DNA of 64,000 bases. Source: Kudoa neothunni (lineage: Eukaryota > Cnidaria). The DNA is taken from positions 12,090,001 through 12,154,000 of the forward strand of contig OZ199838.1 of the NCBI GenBank assembly GCA_964304625.1, in the 5' to 3' direction. A model generated the notes under the pieces. That model had not been told where the DNA came from. It was given only the letters and a program-made list of their open reading frames with translations, and did not search any database. Shown piece by piece: positions 1 through 13,088 of this stretch (positions are counted from its first letter, which is position 1; each line of letters begins with the position of its first letter). Both the position numbers and the translations under genes were made by a program.

Positions 1-47
1 ATTAGTTGTTTATAGAAGTCAATTAAAAATTTTTATCTTGAGTGTAG

Positions 48-1406
48 ACCAGCTCAATTAACTACGATGGGAAAGAGATTTGCATTCTGGCTGCAAGATC
101 TCGTTTCAGATTTCAACAATATTTCAACAGCTAGGAATAATCTCAAATTTCGAGGTGTCAAAGGAACCGTTGGCACACAGGCTAGTTTTCTAGAACTTTT
201 CAACAATGATTATGATCAAGTAAATAATGCGGAAGGTGGATTTGTGCTATTTTTAACGTACAAAAGGTGAAGCAGTTGGATAAACTGGTCACCGAGATGG
301 CTGGGTTCAACGAATCCTATGCTTTAACGTGTCAGACCTATAGCAGGAAGGTTGATTTAGATTGTGTGGCTACTTTATCTAGTTTCTCTGCCACCATTCA
401 CAAAGTTAGCCAATTATTCTCTGCTAGTTTTTCTATTTTTATTCAGATTTGTCAAGATATTAGACTGCTGAGTGGTATCAGTGAAGTGTCTGAACCATTC
501 GGTCAACATCAAGTTGGATCTAGCGCAATGCCTTACAAAAAGAACCCTATTCGAAGTGAACGTTGTTGCGGATTGGCGCGTCATCTCGTATCGCTTTACA
601 TGGATACGTTTCAAACAGCAAGTGTTCAAATGCTTGAACGTTCACTTGATGATAGTTCGAGCAGGTATATCTTAATTTTTGCTTATTCAAACCAAATTAG
701 TAAGATTTGGCTAAAATTTTCTAGTCTATCATAATATTTTTGTTTTTATAAAAATAACAATGCTCCTAAATAGAAAAATAGATGTGAATAAATTAAAATT
801 CGCATGCTTCCAACAGTTAGCTAAAAATAATTTATGTGAGCAATCCTGCGAAGAATAAAATTATACTTAAATAATATTTTATTATCCAACTATGGAACTA
901 ATATAATTTTATTAGACGAATATCCATCCCCGAATCCTTTATAATAACTGATATCCTTTTGCACACCTTAATCAACATTATCAGTGGTTTGGAGGTGTAT
1001 CCTGCGGTGATTGGGCGGAATGTTGCAGTTCAAATGCCTTTTCTTGCGTCCGAGAAGATTATCGTTGAAATGGTCAAATATGGATCTAATCGTGATGAAT
1101 GTCATGAGAAAATGCGCCAGTTATCCATGGAGGCGACAAAACGTGTTAAAATCGATGGTCTTGACAACAACTTTATCCAGTGCATCCTAAATGATGACTA
1201 TTTTAAGCCTATTCACGATAAAGTTTCTTCAATATTTGACCCTTCTAGTTATGTTGGATGCGCTGTGTTTCAGGTAGATTTGTGTACTTTGCGGCTTATT
1301 AGTTTAATCCATTTAGGTTGAAAACTTCCTGAAAGGTACAGTCGAGCCAATTCTAAGTCAGAATGGCCATTTAATTAATGAAAATAAATGTGAACTGAAT
1401 GTTTAG
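48..1406 (+). CDS. ADSL: Adenylosuccinate lyase, C-terminal two thirds (5' part outside window)
   Basis: Purine enzyme: splits succinylaminoimidazole-carboxamide ribotide and adenylosuccinate, releasing fumarate; cytosolic homotetramer. Five exons are visible: 48-219, 267-404, 447-664, 916-1273 and 1317-1406, with introns of 47, 42, 251 and 43 bp. Phases agree at every junction, giving about 324 residues that align collinearly with the end of animal ADSL. The fumarase/ASL superfamily signature reads [10 protein letters not shown] near 525, the flexible catalytic-serine loop of the family. Also visible are [27 protein letters not shown] and a C-terminal FDPSSYVG block. The 42 bp intron has no stop and keeps frame, so it could be read through by mistake in a gene model. 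The upstream end is an intron acceptor at 46-47, so the first exons lie outside. Identity is very secure from sequence recall; the terminal exon is supported by phase and by weak similarity to the family tail. Confidence 0.95.
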
Positions 1407-1516
1407 ATAGATGCAGAAAGCCATTTTAAATTTTTTCATAATCTTCAAAGTCTAATTTTCTTTCTAACTTATCCATACCTTAGTTGAGATTCATATGAGA
1501 TTTTTGTTCATTCGAA

Positions 1517-1522
1517 AATAAA
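1517..1522 (+). terminator. Candidate polyadenylation signal for adenylosuccinate lyase
   Basis: AATAAA about 110 bp after the stop codon at 1404-1406. In such AT-rich DNA the hexamer occurs by chance, so position is the only support. Confidence 0.35.
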
Positions 1523-1946
1523 AGTTAATTTAGTTAGCGGTTTATTTAAAAGACGCATGCGAATTTAATTTGAGTGCCTATTTAATTGATATTTCTAGTG
1601 TGGCAAAAAGATTTACCCAGCTTCTTATAGATAATAAGTTTTGATAAATTTTTCCTAAAAACATGTACTTTTTGTGATTAGGGATCGCAGTTTTCGATTG
1701 AAATCGTCGAGTTTAGTCGTCGAATTTTTAAAAAAGTTTTGACGTTTATTCCCCAGGAAAATTCGAAAAAGTTGAAATAGGAAGTAACCGGAGAGAAATT
1801 GCTAGTTTTCTTATTGAATGAATCGACATAGAGAAGGTGGAAAATGAATTAGCATGTAAATAAAGTCAAAGAAACATTCTTCGTTAAATAAATGTTTCAA
1901 TTCATTTCTCTGCCAGTTAATTTTTTAGGATGGTGACTATTTGTAA

Positions 1947-2796
1947 CAGGGCGTCCAATGAGACCACCGCTAAAAACGCGAGGTCGCAAAAACACAATAA
2001 TATTATTAAATTAACGAAAATTTTTATTTTAAACGCGTTTTCTAATTACTTTTGTCAATAAAATCGTATCGGTCATCTTCACATCCCCTAATTAAGAAGT
2101 TTGATCTATTTTTCAAACGTTCAAGGTATCGTTGGCTCACAACATCGCTGTTCACATCATGAATTAGTTTATTTGTTGGATGCGGCATTAAACACGTATT
2201 ATTATTTCTTCTGATCAACTGCTTTACGATAAGTTTTCATTTTACAATTTCAGCATTTACTGAGTTAGTTTGTTTCGTCTTTATTGTGTTCATTAGTGAA
2301 TAAATTAGTTCAACATTTGCAGTAGCTGGAATCTCTGTCCTTAGCATCTTGATCAAGCCAATATTTAAAAGCTACTGTAACCAATCTTGATCAGAGCACA
2401 CATTATTCCATGCTCTTTTTTAGCTCCGTTTGAAATTTTACGTATACTTTAAAATAATATACGTCGATAGCTTCAAAGTATGTTGTTAGCAAAACTAGAA
2501 AATTTAAAGATGGCGTTGAAAAACCTAAATACAATCACAGAATAATAAGAATAATTGATTAAATAACAATTATCTAGGGGTTGGAAAATAGCGCGTTGCC
2601 GACGATCGTGATATCTTGTTAAAATTTCGAATAATTTGAATTATCTCCATTACTAAAACAATAAATATGATTATTCTACCTAATTCTAAAACTTATTATT
2701 TATTAACTGATCCCAAAGAATTCAATAATCTACAAGTTTTATAAATAAACAAAAAAACCCAAGTTCTTGGGGAAACCCCCAGGTTTGGACGCCCTG
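1947..2796. mobile_element. hAT-like MITE, copy 1
   Basis: Terminal inverted repeats: CAGGGCGTCC begins at 1947 and its exact reverse complement ends at 2796. The match continues outward imperfectly (GTG-CTATTTG on both sides), so the true ends may be about 12 bp further out. No transposase coding is seen. A relative lies at 13089-13617 and shares the CAGGGCGTCCA end followed by a subterminal CTTGG-poly(T) block. CAGGG termini are usual for hAT elements. No convincing 8 bp target duplication was found. Confidence 0.65.
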
Positions 2797-2812
2797 GTGC
2801 AAATAGACACTA

Positions 2813-3722
2813 CAGTCGTGACTCGGTATTGCGTAATAGCCTAATATCTCGTTAATTTTTTAATCGATCATAAATATGGATACCGCCAAGTAATAATTAC
2901 ATTATTATCTCGTAAAATATGTTTAAAAATATTTATGAATAAAAAAATTAGTACGGAATTGCTCAGTATTGCGAAGTAATTTTGTATTGCGTGGCAATTC
3001 AAGGGTCCGGAAAACCCGTTTTGATTCGACATTGCGTAGTTAATTTTACCATGTCAAGGATACAGAAAGATGTTGACGAGAAATTTGAAATTATCCGTTG
3101 TAATAATTCAATTAAGTCAACGAGGAGTTAAAAAATGAACAGCCTAAAAATTTGATCTTAATAGTAGAATAATTATGTCTTGGTAAAAAATACATTTTAA
3201 ATATAAAGAACATTCAACCCTCTGGTGGAATCTTTTAGATAGAACAAAAACTTTCCAGCTACGATGTTTCTAACAAACAAAAACGTGAATGAAGAAGAGA
3301 TTTTATTAGTGGTCTAATTTAATGGCGAGCCATGCGTCAGTAACTCTGATGATGAGTGCCAAAAGGAACTATTAGTCGTAAAAGTGTCTACATCTAAAAT
3401 TCAGTAAGTCTTATTAACTCTTAAACAAACCTTTATAAGCGAAGATCCATAAGGTCTGTGATTTACATCCTATTATAGATCGAAAATAAGCTATTCTAAA
3501 AGAAGGAAAAATGCAGATAAAAATGGTAGACTACGTCTCTAAACACGAAATAAAAATGTAAAACTCTTTTTTTAATTATACAAACGAAATTATGTTTAAA
3601 AAGGAGCCAATAAATGTTTTAATCTATTTTTGTAATACGCGCATCTCGATATCGCTTATTAATTTTGTATTTCGTAGTAAGTTGTAGGTCACAATTTACT
3701 ACGCAATACCGAGTCAAGACCG
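2813..3722. mobile_element. pogo/Tigger-like non-autonomous element (910 bp)
   Basis: TIRs of about 23 bp: left CAGTCGTGACTCGGTATTGCG, right end the inverted copy with two mismatches. It is flanked by TA on both sides (2811-2812 and 3723-3724), as expected for Tc1/mariner/pogo insertions. The internal sequence is AT-rich and has no reading frame of note. It begins 17 bp after the hAT-like MITE ends. Related ends occur at 23106-25330 and 56721-56912. Confidence 0.7.
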
Positions 3723-4652
3723 TATCATTTTTTAGAGCTTGAAAAAATGGGAAAAGTTGAAAAGTTGGTTTCAATTATTGTTCTCGGTGTATTTATACTA
3801 TTTCTACTACATAAGAAAAGTTTGTTGGGGGTGCTGATCTAAATTTTTCCTAATTTAAAATGTTCAAACACATATGCGTGCGCGCTAAATAACCAACCAA
3901 AATAAACGTAGGTTTTTTTTAAATAAATGTGAAAAACAGCGATCCATATTTATAGTCGAATTTTTTTAGTGTGAATAAAATTTTCTTACAATAAAGATTT
4001 TTTTCCTTATTAATAAAATGGCAAATAAAGCTTGCATTTATTATAAAAACCGCCTTTGTATTCAATAAATGCCTATTACTGTGAATTCTAATAGATGAAA
4101 TATCATTAAACTCTTTAATTTTTTGTATTTAAAAGAATATAGGCTATTTTAAATTCAACCCCTATCACGGCGCAGAATAACCAACCAATACACGCTGTTA
4201 AATTATAAAAATCCAAGTTTATGGAGATACGTTATCTAGAAAATCAATTTAATTACACAAAATCGAGTTTTATATCATTCATATCTTTATTGTAATATTG
4301 TTTATTTTTAAATTATTAAAATGAGTATTTTTATGTCTTTTAATTTGAATATGAAAGGACGAGAGGTTTGAGAGTTACGTCGCCATGGGGAACACGTGAC
4401 CCGAATGGACTAACTTATGAAGTAATATAAGTAACGAAGCGCCCCTTTTGCGACTTGATGCTCTCAAAAATTTTCAAAAAGTCGTTAAACTAGCATAACT
4501 TTTGTCAAATAATAGATTGTGAGTTTCAAAAAAAATCAAACATAATACAATGGGCTCAAATGACTCGAAAACGCGGTCAATATTTAGATATATATTTAAA
4601 CACTAAATATACTACAAGAATGTTTCAAACGAACTAAAGCGAATTCATAAAA
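3723..4652. other. Intergenic, no feature recognised
   Basis: AT-rich spacer between the pogo-like element and the 3' end of the ACF1-like gene. I looked on the minus strand for a further exon of that gene (a bromodomain in particular) and saw none. Confidence 0.5.
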
Positions 4653-7600
4653 CTAACGAATTTTTTTTGAAAAGGATCGTCTAACTGGGCCAGCAGTGCA
4701 AAAACTGCAAAACCAAGATTCTTCTGGAACATTTTGAAGAGGTGGCTCCGCACACAATAAATGAAATGATCGAGGGCATCCATCACAACAAACCAACAAA
4801 CCTCCATAATTACAAGTATTGCAATATTCTTGATGGAAATTATCAGGTGATGAGTCCTCATTTTCATCCTGTACTTGTGTTGACTTCGAGAGGTGGTTGT
4901 GTTTTTTTGAGGGTTTCTTTTTGGTCGCTCCTTCAGCACAACTATAGCAGGTCCAAGGAGCTCTTGTAACTCGAACAATTTGTGGGATAGCACATTCAAC
5001 GTGGAAGTAACAACAACATTCAACACAAGGTAGCGTTGCTCCACCAGAATCGCATGATTTGCACATCTTTTTCTTAGGGCTATTGGAACTTTGATCGTGT
5101 TGGTCAACATCCGAGTCGTCATTGCTATCGTCCAAGTTTGTGTTATCTCTTTCATTATCGGCACAATTTGAGCAAAGCACATAACCATGACAATTATTTG
5201 CAATTTCATGCTCATCAGCGTTTTGAGATTGAATAAGAGAGTTGGGATAGCATTCAGAATGATACGCACATCCACAATCAACACAAAGACGCAATGGTTT
5301 ACGCCCGTGCGATGAACATTTCCAACATTTGATTTTGGTGTAACGGTCATAGTTTTCATTAACAGCATTATTAAGTATTTCAAGATGAAGACATAGTTGA
5401 GGGAATGTGTTGGCTGATTGGAGAGATTCCAAAAACTGATTCAAATTAAATTCGGGATTAAAATCAAAAATATTTTTTGTGTAAGATGTAAAATTTTTAA
5501 GACGACCATTGGATTGGTTGAAAAAATTTCGAGCTTGAGAATTGTTGATCAACGCTTTACAATCAATATTGGAACAAATCTAAACAAAAGATAAGTCGCA
5601 AGACCAACTTATAATTTACCATTAAAATATGATTCTTCATATTGGAAAAAATTCCGTATTTTTCCTGCGATGATAGGTAATTTGCGGTTGCTAAAGGATA
5701 CAAAACATTTTCCTTTGAAAAATTCCATAGAAAGTTAAAACTATTCAGCTCAATTCTAATACGATCAATTAGGTTTAGAAGATAGTTGTAACTGGCCGAC
5801 ACATCTACTACATTTGGAATGCTGTCAGATAACAAATTCTTAACGGTGTTGTTTTGCCTGTTCTTGTTTGCAACATTGTAACCGATAGTGGGGCTCACAT
5901 TTCTGATAGTAGAATAGAAGGAAAAAAGAGACTGTAATTTTTGGTACAGACTGTTTTCGCGTTTACCGTCCCGTACAAAAACATCGAAAAACCCTCGAAT
6001 GTCACATAAATCCTTTATTTTGTCAGAGGGCGAATTGATACAGCGTTCATCAAGAAAAATAAACCCCCAATAATTGTCGTTTGATTTATTGGTTTTTTTC
6101 ATATGACTTCCATAGGTTTGATAGTTGAGCGAGACATTTTTAATTTTATCATGAATCAACGAGCGTAATTTTACTGTCGAATCACAGTTATCATATATCG
6201 AGAAAACGTCGAAATCAGAACGAATCAAATAACTGTCAAGCAATTTTCTTCTCAAGAATTCCTTGGGGCGAACAGAAATCTGTTTCTCCGATAGCATACG
6301 GTTCGATTTGTTGTCCAAGAATTTCACCTTTTTGCATGTACAGTTGTAATACACTTTAAATGGATCAAAACAATTATTCAACGTCTCGTACACCTAAATA
6401 TTATTAGCTTATCAACCGCAAATCCAAATATAAATCAAAATGAATAAAAATTCCAGAACTATATATTAAATCGAGTACTACATATTTATAAAAATTTAAA
6501 AATATTAGTTATATAATAATATAATTAAACTTGCATCATGCTCCCCAAATTTTTTATTTATAAATAGGCTACTAATTGTTACCTATATTTTAAGTGTTTA
6601 ATTCCAACTCAATTTCCGAATTAAGTTTAAAATACAAAAAGTGAATTTAAAAAATTTATGTTATAAACATTAATCCTCTAACGATTATAAAAACGACTTA
6701 CCTCCAACGATAAAGTTGAGGTCGAATCGACCCTACATTTTTATTTTATTTTCCATTACTAAAAAATATCTTATTCCGGCTTATAAAATATGCAAGAAAT
6801 CTATCGACAAAGGTTTGATTAAATTAAAGTTTACTAACCCATTAATCTTCGTTAATCCGTTAATGTATCGATTCAGGCAACTTCGCCAAATATCGTTACT
6901 TACATGCTAAGGAAACGGCGGCTACATTGCGAAATGAGGTTTATGTATAAAAAATAATGAAATGAAAACAGTTATTACAATTTGAGTGAAGTTTTACAGA
7001 AATTAAAACAAACGTAAAAATTAATTTTATAACTTTGCGCGCTTAAAAAAATAATGCATTCGAACGTTCAACGATAAGACTGGCCCGCGTAGTACAAAAT
7101 TTCTTATGGTTTAATTTTTTTTAATTTTTAAACACCGACTGCAACATCTAGCTGAATGGTCACCGCTAAAATGGCGATTGCACAATCCATAAATAACAAC
7201 AATCAAGCGTTGATTTAGCTCTCTAAGTCGTATGGATTGTCGAGCCTGGCGGAGAGTTCAAAAAAATATTTTATGCGCGTGTTCTTGATGCAGATTCTTT
7301 TGTAAAACTCTAAGCTAACCCATATTCACCAATCAATGAAATATTGTATATGCCTATATCGTCGTCATCAGTTTCTTGAGAGACATCCTCATACTCACTC
7401 ACTATCATAAGACACATCGTTATGAAATAAAAAATTAAATTCAGAATCAATAGACATTCTCCTGATATTAAATCACCACTGAAGGAAAAAATATTTTACA
7501 TTACCTAGATCAATCGATCGCCGAAATTGTGCACGAGCAATGTTCGATTAGGTTGCGTACAATTAGTTCAAGGATTAATTTTGATTTTCCTGAGAATTCT

Positions 7601-10600
7601 CTCGGTAAAATCTTTTAATATCTCACATAACTAATTTAATCGAATTTATGTACAAAATGATGAAATAAAAAGATGGGGTCGATCCGAGCCCAAATGATCG
7701 TTTTGGGGTATCCTTCAAATTTTGACTACAAAAAAACCTAAATTATCTAATTTTCCTCATTTACATAGAAGAATATATTTGTGAAGAATTGCTTGAATTC
7801 AAGAACATTATATTGCGGGGAGGAAAAATTATACGTTATTCAATTTTTCTTTGGGGTCGATTCGATCTCAATATCGTTGAAGGGTTAAATAAAATTATTG
7901 GCTAGCTTCAGAGTTGATAAATATTAATTAAACACTTAAATTCGCAAAGAAAATATTTAAAATAATATAATATTAAAAAAATGTAAAAACACCATTATAA
8001 AAAATGATTGGCGAAAATAACTTCAGATTTATTTATCCTACTTTAAAAGGTGAATGTATTCCTAAGGAAGAATACCGGTCATTGTTCTATACTCAATAAG
8101 TTTTTGAAAATATTTTTATTAAATTTAAATATATATAACTGATTTACACCTTGCGTGCAGAAATAATTCTCCAACGCGATCAAATGATAACGAAAAATAC
8201 GTTTTTAACTCAACTATGCATACGTTAAATTGAACAGGCTTCAGTATGAATATATAAATAATATCTTTAAAAAAATTGTTAATATATAACGTAACTGAGT
8301 ACCCTTCTTAAAGGTGAGACATTTATCGATCTTAAAAAACAGTTACCATTAAATTAACATTCAATCGCACAATCAAAAAATCTTTAACATTATGTTAAAC
8401 AAGTTGATTAATTCTATAATTAAAAAAAATAACGAATAAAACTTGAATGTGGGCTAACTAACATAATAAAGAGCTTAAATCCACCTATATTAACGGATTC
8501 CTGCAGAAGTGTGAGTTTTAAACCTACTTACATTAAATTCTAAGGAATTTGTTATTCTTATAAACTATGATACTGAGTGGGGTTTTCATTCACCATACAG
8601 TTGAACCTCGATTATCCGTAAAATTTGGGACCAGTGATTTTCTATCCGGATAGAGAGATTCTGGTTAATCGAATATAAACAATGCTACATACGCGCATTT
8701 TTTGAAATTTCTACTTAAAGGATTATTTACTTGATTTATAAACGATTTTTTCTATTTATGAAGTAAAATATTTTAACTTCTGCAACTTAAAATAAAAATA
8801 TTGGCATATCTATCAACTAAGAATATGGAGACTTGGAAGAAAAAACAGTAAATAATTATGGGAGAAAAACACTTACACAAAGAAGTAATCTACTTTTGTA
8901 AATAATCGGTAATTCATTTTAGTGTAATATACATACAGGCATATGTTCAGATATAGTACAAATTTATATGGGAATCGAAAGCTTAATTTAAGTTTTAAAA
9001 GAAAAATTTATGAATGTTTAATCTAGAAATATTTTTGTTTTAAATAATGCATTGATATATAGGCTACATTGTACATGTCGTACGATGATGGGTGTTACTT
9101 TTATCCCCAATAATGATTAAATAGTTGTTCCGGACAATCAAACATTTGTCAGCTCGTAACTCCAACAAAATCCAAATAAAATTTAAAATATCATTCGGAT
9201 AATCGAGGTTAGATGGTATTAAATTATTCCTGACATTTAGAAGCACAGCGATTCATCACAAATAATTAAAAATTACAGGATCTAAAAAATAGCTGCATTG
9301 TCACTCATAAATTGTCGTTGCTAAGATTAAAAGTAACATACACTTCATCTGTTATTAAACTTCCTCATAACAGTAGCCACAGTTAAAATTCTTATGATTA
9401 GTCTCACGAGTTAGGCATTTAATCTAATAACATGGCTCTAAAACCCCCATTATATAAAATGGCAGAATACTCTTCGATAATGTAAAGATAAATTTTAATT
9501 TGTAATTTATTGGAAAACACATTTTGGGTTAAAAAAATCTATACCTTAACTAATATCACGTGAATTAACACACAGCATTTTATTCATCGCAAATTAGCTC
9601 AAAGAGGAAACATGTCCTGACATAATTGCAATAATTGTTTATGATTCCAAAATTACAGTCAATTATTAAAATACTATATTGTTCTTATGTAAAATAAACG
9701 TTAAGTTTTCCGTGCTGGGCTTTATACCATACCTCGAAAATTAATATTTATATTTAATCTATTGTAATTTTAAATTAAAATTGAATGAATAACTTGATTA
9801 TTTTTAAATTATTCTCTGATGGAGAAAAATATTAAAGAAAGGAATTTCCACTCACACTATAAATACATTTAATTCTTCTATAATTTTTTATGATTTTGCA
9901 TGAATGGAAATTAAAATCTGTTATATTTAACATTTTTAAATATATAAAATCGATTAAATAGTCACAATTTAATTATACATGCGATTATAAATCAATCTGG
10001 AAACTTTATGTAACAATAAAAGTGAATATTTACGCTTTCTTCTTTCGTGGTTTCCACAACAACCACATCAGGCAAGCACGAAAAGTACCAATAATTTCTA
10101 TGGAACCTATCGGACCCAATGATACCCCCTGTATAACCATTGAAAAATTTTTTAGCCTCATCTATATAGTAATCTAAACTGTTTGGTTCAGTTCTAAAAG
10201 GTAACAACGATCAAAAATTAACAAACCAAGTGTAAATAAAAAAAATCACCCACCCAATAGTGGTTTTTGTAGACGAGGAGACATTTCCTACAAATTTTTC
10301 CATTATACTACACCAAAATCATCCAACAGAACATGCATTATGCTAAATCACGTTGAATTAATGGCAGCATTATTTTTCTTCTGTAAATTAGTTTTGCTCG
10401 TTGATTTCGTGAGCATGTTTTCAGCTATTTTATTTTTATAACTATGACAAATTGAAAAATCTTATTCTAAATCACTCTCAAGCAAAAGTACTTTTTATTG
10501 TATTCATCGCAGACAGCTCTCAATAGCGAAACATCAAGGTAGATAAAATCCAAAAGCAATTTTAAAATATCAATTTTAACGTCCCGCCCCATGCAACTAA

Positions 10601-12397
10601 AGTAGTCCAATTCAGTAGCTAGCTTTTCAATAAAATAAGGATATTTTTTGGTGAACGAACTGGCATATGCGACTAATCGATCGTAAATAGAACCTGTTCC
10701 AAAAATTAAAATGTATTCAATTTTAAAATCCTAAAATAACCATTAAGTGGCTGAGTGTTTCTTTTATTGTTTTGACGGTTGGACGCAGAATGAATAGGAG
10801 GCTTAATAGTTGTGTGTTCGTTGCAATCATCGGTCTTGGAAAGTTCACTCAATTGTTCACTTTTACTGATAAGTAATATTGTCAGCATTAGGCCTACAAA
10901 CTCAGGTAGCGTGTATATATTGAAATATGAATCAATGGTGGAATGGTTAAGATTGAGGCCAGATTTACAAGTGGCCAGAAAAGCACAATAATATTGATCC
11001 ACTTGGTTATATTTTTCATTTTGTGTTATAATCTGATCTCTATCAATTGTATACTCGCTGAAATCAAAAATCCGATCAACGATAATTTTCATAAGAAAAA
11101 AAATGAGTCGATTGAACGAAAATGACGTTCTGTCCGCGGGATTATTAGATCCGTTGACGCCACCATTACTATCAACTTTTGGTTTATGTACATTATTCTT
11201 ATCACTATTATTTCCAGTAATTGCAATCTCTGAAATAAGATCGTCTAGAGTAATTTTGTTCTCATAATTGACGGATGCTGAATATAATTCGATGATCTCT
11301 TGATCGAAGTCGCATATTTTACAAAATATAGCGCTGAATTTGTTAAAAAATTCACACACTTCAATTAAATTGATCAATTGGTCTGTAGTGAGAGCGTTAT
11401 TGTAAAGGCGACATAAAGGAGTGATTGGAGGCAACGTCTAATCAATTTTTCGAATATACAAAACAACCGCCAATTGCAATCACTTTAATGTTAGCAATTT
11501 CAACATCTTCATTAGTGTTTTTAATTGTATCGTAGATTTTTTGAGATAAACACTTTTTAACTTCACAATGTAGGTAACTAAAAGTTAATGTTAGGAGCTT
11601 ACCAACTTTTAGATGTGTTTGCATAAATAACACAATAGTATCTCGAGTAAATGAGGAGTCGATGTATCATTTCGACAAAAAAATTACCTGGATCCCGAAA
11701 AAAATTCCTGATAAAATTTAATATCCAACCGATAGATTCTAAGTATATGAGATCTAATATTCCATTTTAATGTGACTTTATCTCTACGACAACAATATAA
11801 AATGAATGAATATATCATGTTTTCGGTGGTTTGGGTGTTAGCATTATTTTTCAAATTCCTGTATATGATATGTGATATAAAACAAACTATAGAATGTCAA
11901 ATAAATTACAATTTCGACATAGCAATTTTCAAAAGGGTGTCAGCGCCATGATATGTAGGATTACCGAGGGACAACATCGAATTTGATTTCATTTGATCGT
12001 TTGATAGTTCCACCTCGCTCATCAACATGGATAAATCCACAATCAAAAATGCTAATATAATTTGCTGTTGAGATTCGGTGAGTTTGGATTGACGATTAAC
12101 GCTTTTCTTCTCCATTTTTAGAGCAGCTTTATAGGACATACATTGTGAATTACCACTAGCAAAAACATCCTTCCATATTTCTCTCTCGTATAACTCCAAG
12201 CGCTCTTTATAACGTCTACATATATTTAATAATAAATCACATAAACATAACATATGGTATGAATAATACTTTTCCGAATGAAAAACTTCTCCGGTGTATT
12301 TAATTAGATATCGCTTACAACATGAATTGTACGAGGTTGGAGTCAGATCATTGACATATGGGTAATTCAACCGGCCAACTTCAGATGACCAAGGCAT
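4653..12397 (-). CDS. ACF1/BAZ1-like ISWI-complex subunit (WAC-DDT-WHIM-PHD x3)
   Basis: Non-catalytic partner of an ISWI ATPase in nucleosome spacing, nuclear by family. Exons: 12397-11910, 11858-11688, 11641-11603, 11577-11484, 11437-10741, 10693-10492, 10441-10352, 10307-10254, 10193-10034, 6393-5620, 5579-4653; phases agree throughout and give 1231 aa. Start: the ATG at 12397 opens a BAZ1A-like N terminus (MPW...). Domains in order: WAC-like (about 1-100: TGEVF..., MSYKAALKMEKK), DDT (about 266-350: IEVCEFFNKFSAIF), WHIM1-like (GRDVKIDILKLLLDF, about 530), WSD motif GSDRFHRNYWYF (about 641), then PHD fingers at 1008-1062, 1096-1137 and 1176-1217, each C4HC3. The stretch before PHD1 (SANTFPQLCLHLEILNNAV) resembles the BAZ linker. 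No bromodomain follows; animal ACF1/BAZ1 proteins usually end in one. Short introns are 35-60 bp, but one (10033-6394) is 3.6 kb and carries repeats. Which BAZ subfamily is open, ACF1 being likeliest. Confidence 0.85.
6674..7884. mobile_element. piggyBac-type MITE inside the ACF1-like intron
   Basis: Ends are flanked by TTAA on both sides (6670-6673 and 7885-7888). The TIRs are imperfect: TCCTCTAACGAT on the left, and CCCTTCAACGAT when the right end is read inward. Both are followed within about 40 bp by a shared subterminal block GAGGTCGAATCGACCC. No transposase is visible. TTAA targets and C-rich ends point to piggyBac. It explains about 1.2 kb of the unusual 3.6 kb intron. Confidence 0.6.
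8598..9216. mobile_element. pogo/Tigger-like MITE (AACCTCGATTATCCG ends)
   Basis: Left end CAGTTGAACCTCGATTATCCG; the right end read inward shares AACCTCGATTATCCG. Both are flanked by TA. It lies in the same long intron of the ACF1-like gene. Part of a related copy lies at about 38470-38596, sharing the subterminal block with GGATAG-GAGATT and GGTTAATCGA. No coding sequence. Confidence 0.7.
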
Positions 12398-13088
12398 GCC
12401 TCCTATGCCAAAATTCAGCCTACTGCTATTTCCGCGCAGCCGATGCCTAGTTTCCCTATGTTCGCGCACTCTCTGCTTCACCTGATGTGATTTATTAGTG
12501 GCCGGCTGCCCCAACACCTCTACGCAATTTTTTATTCTAAATATTTATAATGATGGTTTATTGTTATTTTCATTGTCTTAGATTCTGCTTGTTTTCAGTC
12601 AATTATGTGCCGTCTGTGGCAACCGAACATAGAATTATTGTTTTAACTGTCATGAACGCCATACAAATTATTTATATTTATCTAAGTTAACCGTGGGAGA
12701 TCTCCAAATCAATATAATACGTTTAATATTGGTTCACGTGATTGTTTACCACCAAAATCAAATAATTGTATTGCATTCTGTAAAAAGGATCCCTAGGCAT
12801 ATTTCAAGGATTAATCATTAAATTATTTTAATCTGCTCACGATTAGTGCAATCATTTTAAGCTTGCGCTAAATTACAGTAATATTTAAGCCTCAATGAGA
12901 TGACTATTAGCACGTTATTCGTGGGAAATCTAGCATTATTTGATATCATCCACAATATGTTATCAATGAATTTTTTTAAAAGTTTCATTCGTAATGAAAT
13001 ATGACCTAAATAAATATATACATTTATCAGTAGATTTATTTATTGGAATAAAAAATAAATTGAGGCGCTTGCGTCGTAAATATCGCAC
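12398..13088. other. Region upstream of the ACF1-like gene
   Basis: AT-rich with no recognised gene. It should hold the ACF1-like promoter, but no convincing core element can be singled out. Confidence 0.4.

Noticed and set aside
4634-5383. A 249-codon minus-strand frame overlapping the PHD region in another phase
   Set aside because: It is a shadow: the overlapping frame codes three ordered C4HC3 PHD fingers and continues in phase from the upstream exon.
11438-11460. A 22 bp intron (gtatattcg...gattag) in the ACF1-like gene
   Set aside because: A 46 bp intron starting at gtgatt (11483) uses the same acceptor, keeps phase and fits the size of the neighbours.
4653-12397. Reading the PHD part and the WAC-DDT-WSD part as two separate genes
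   Set aside because: The WSD exon ends in phase 0 and the next exon starts in phase 0 at a good acceptor, and the BAZ-type linker before PHD1 ties the two parts together. The long intron keeps a little doubt.
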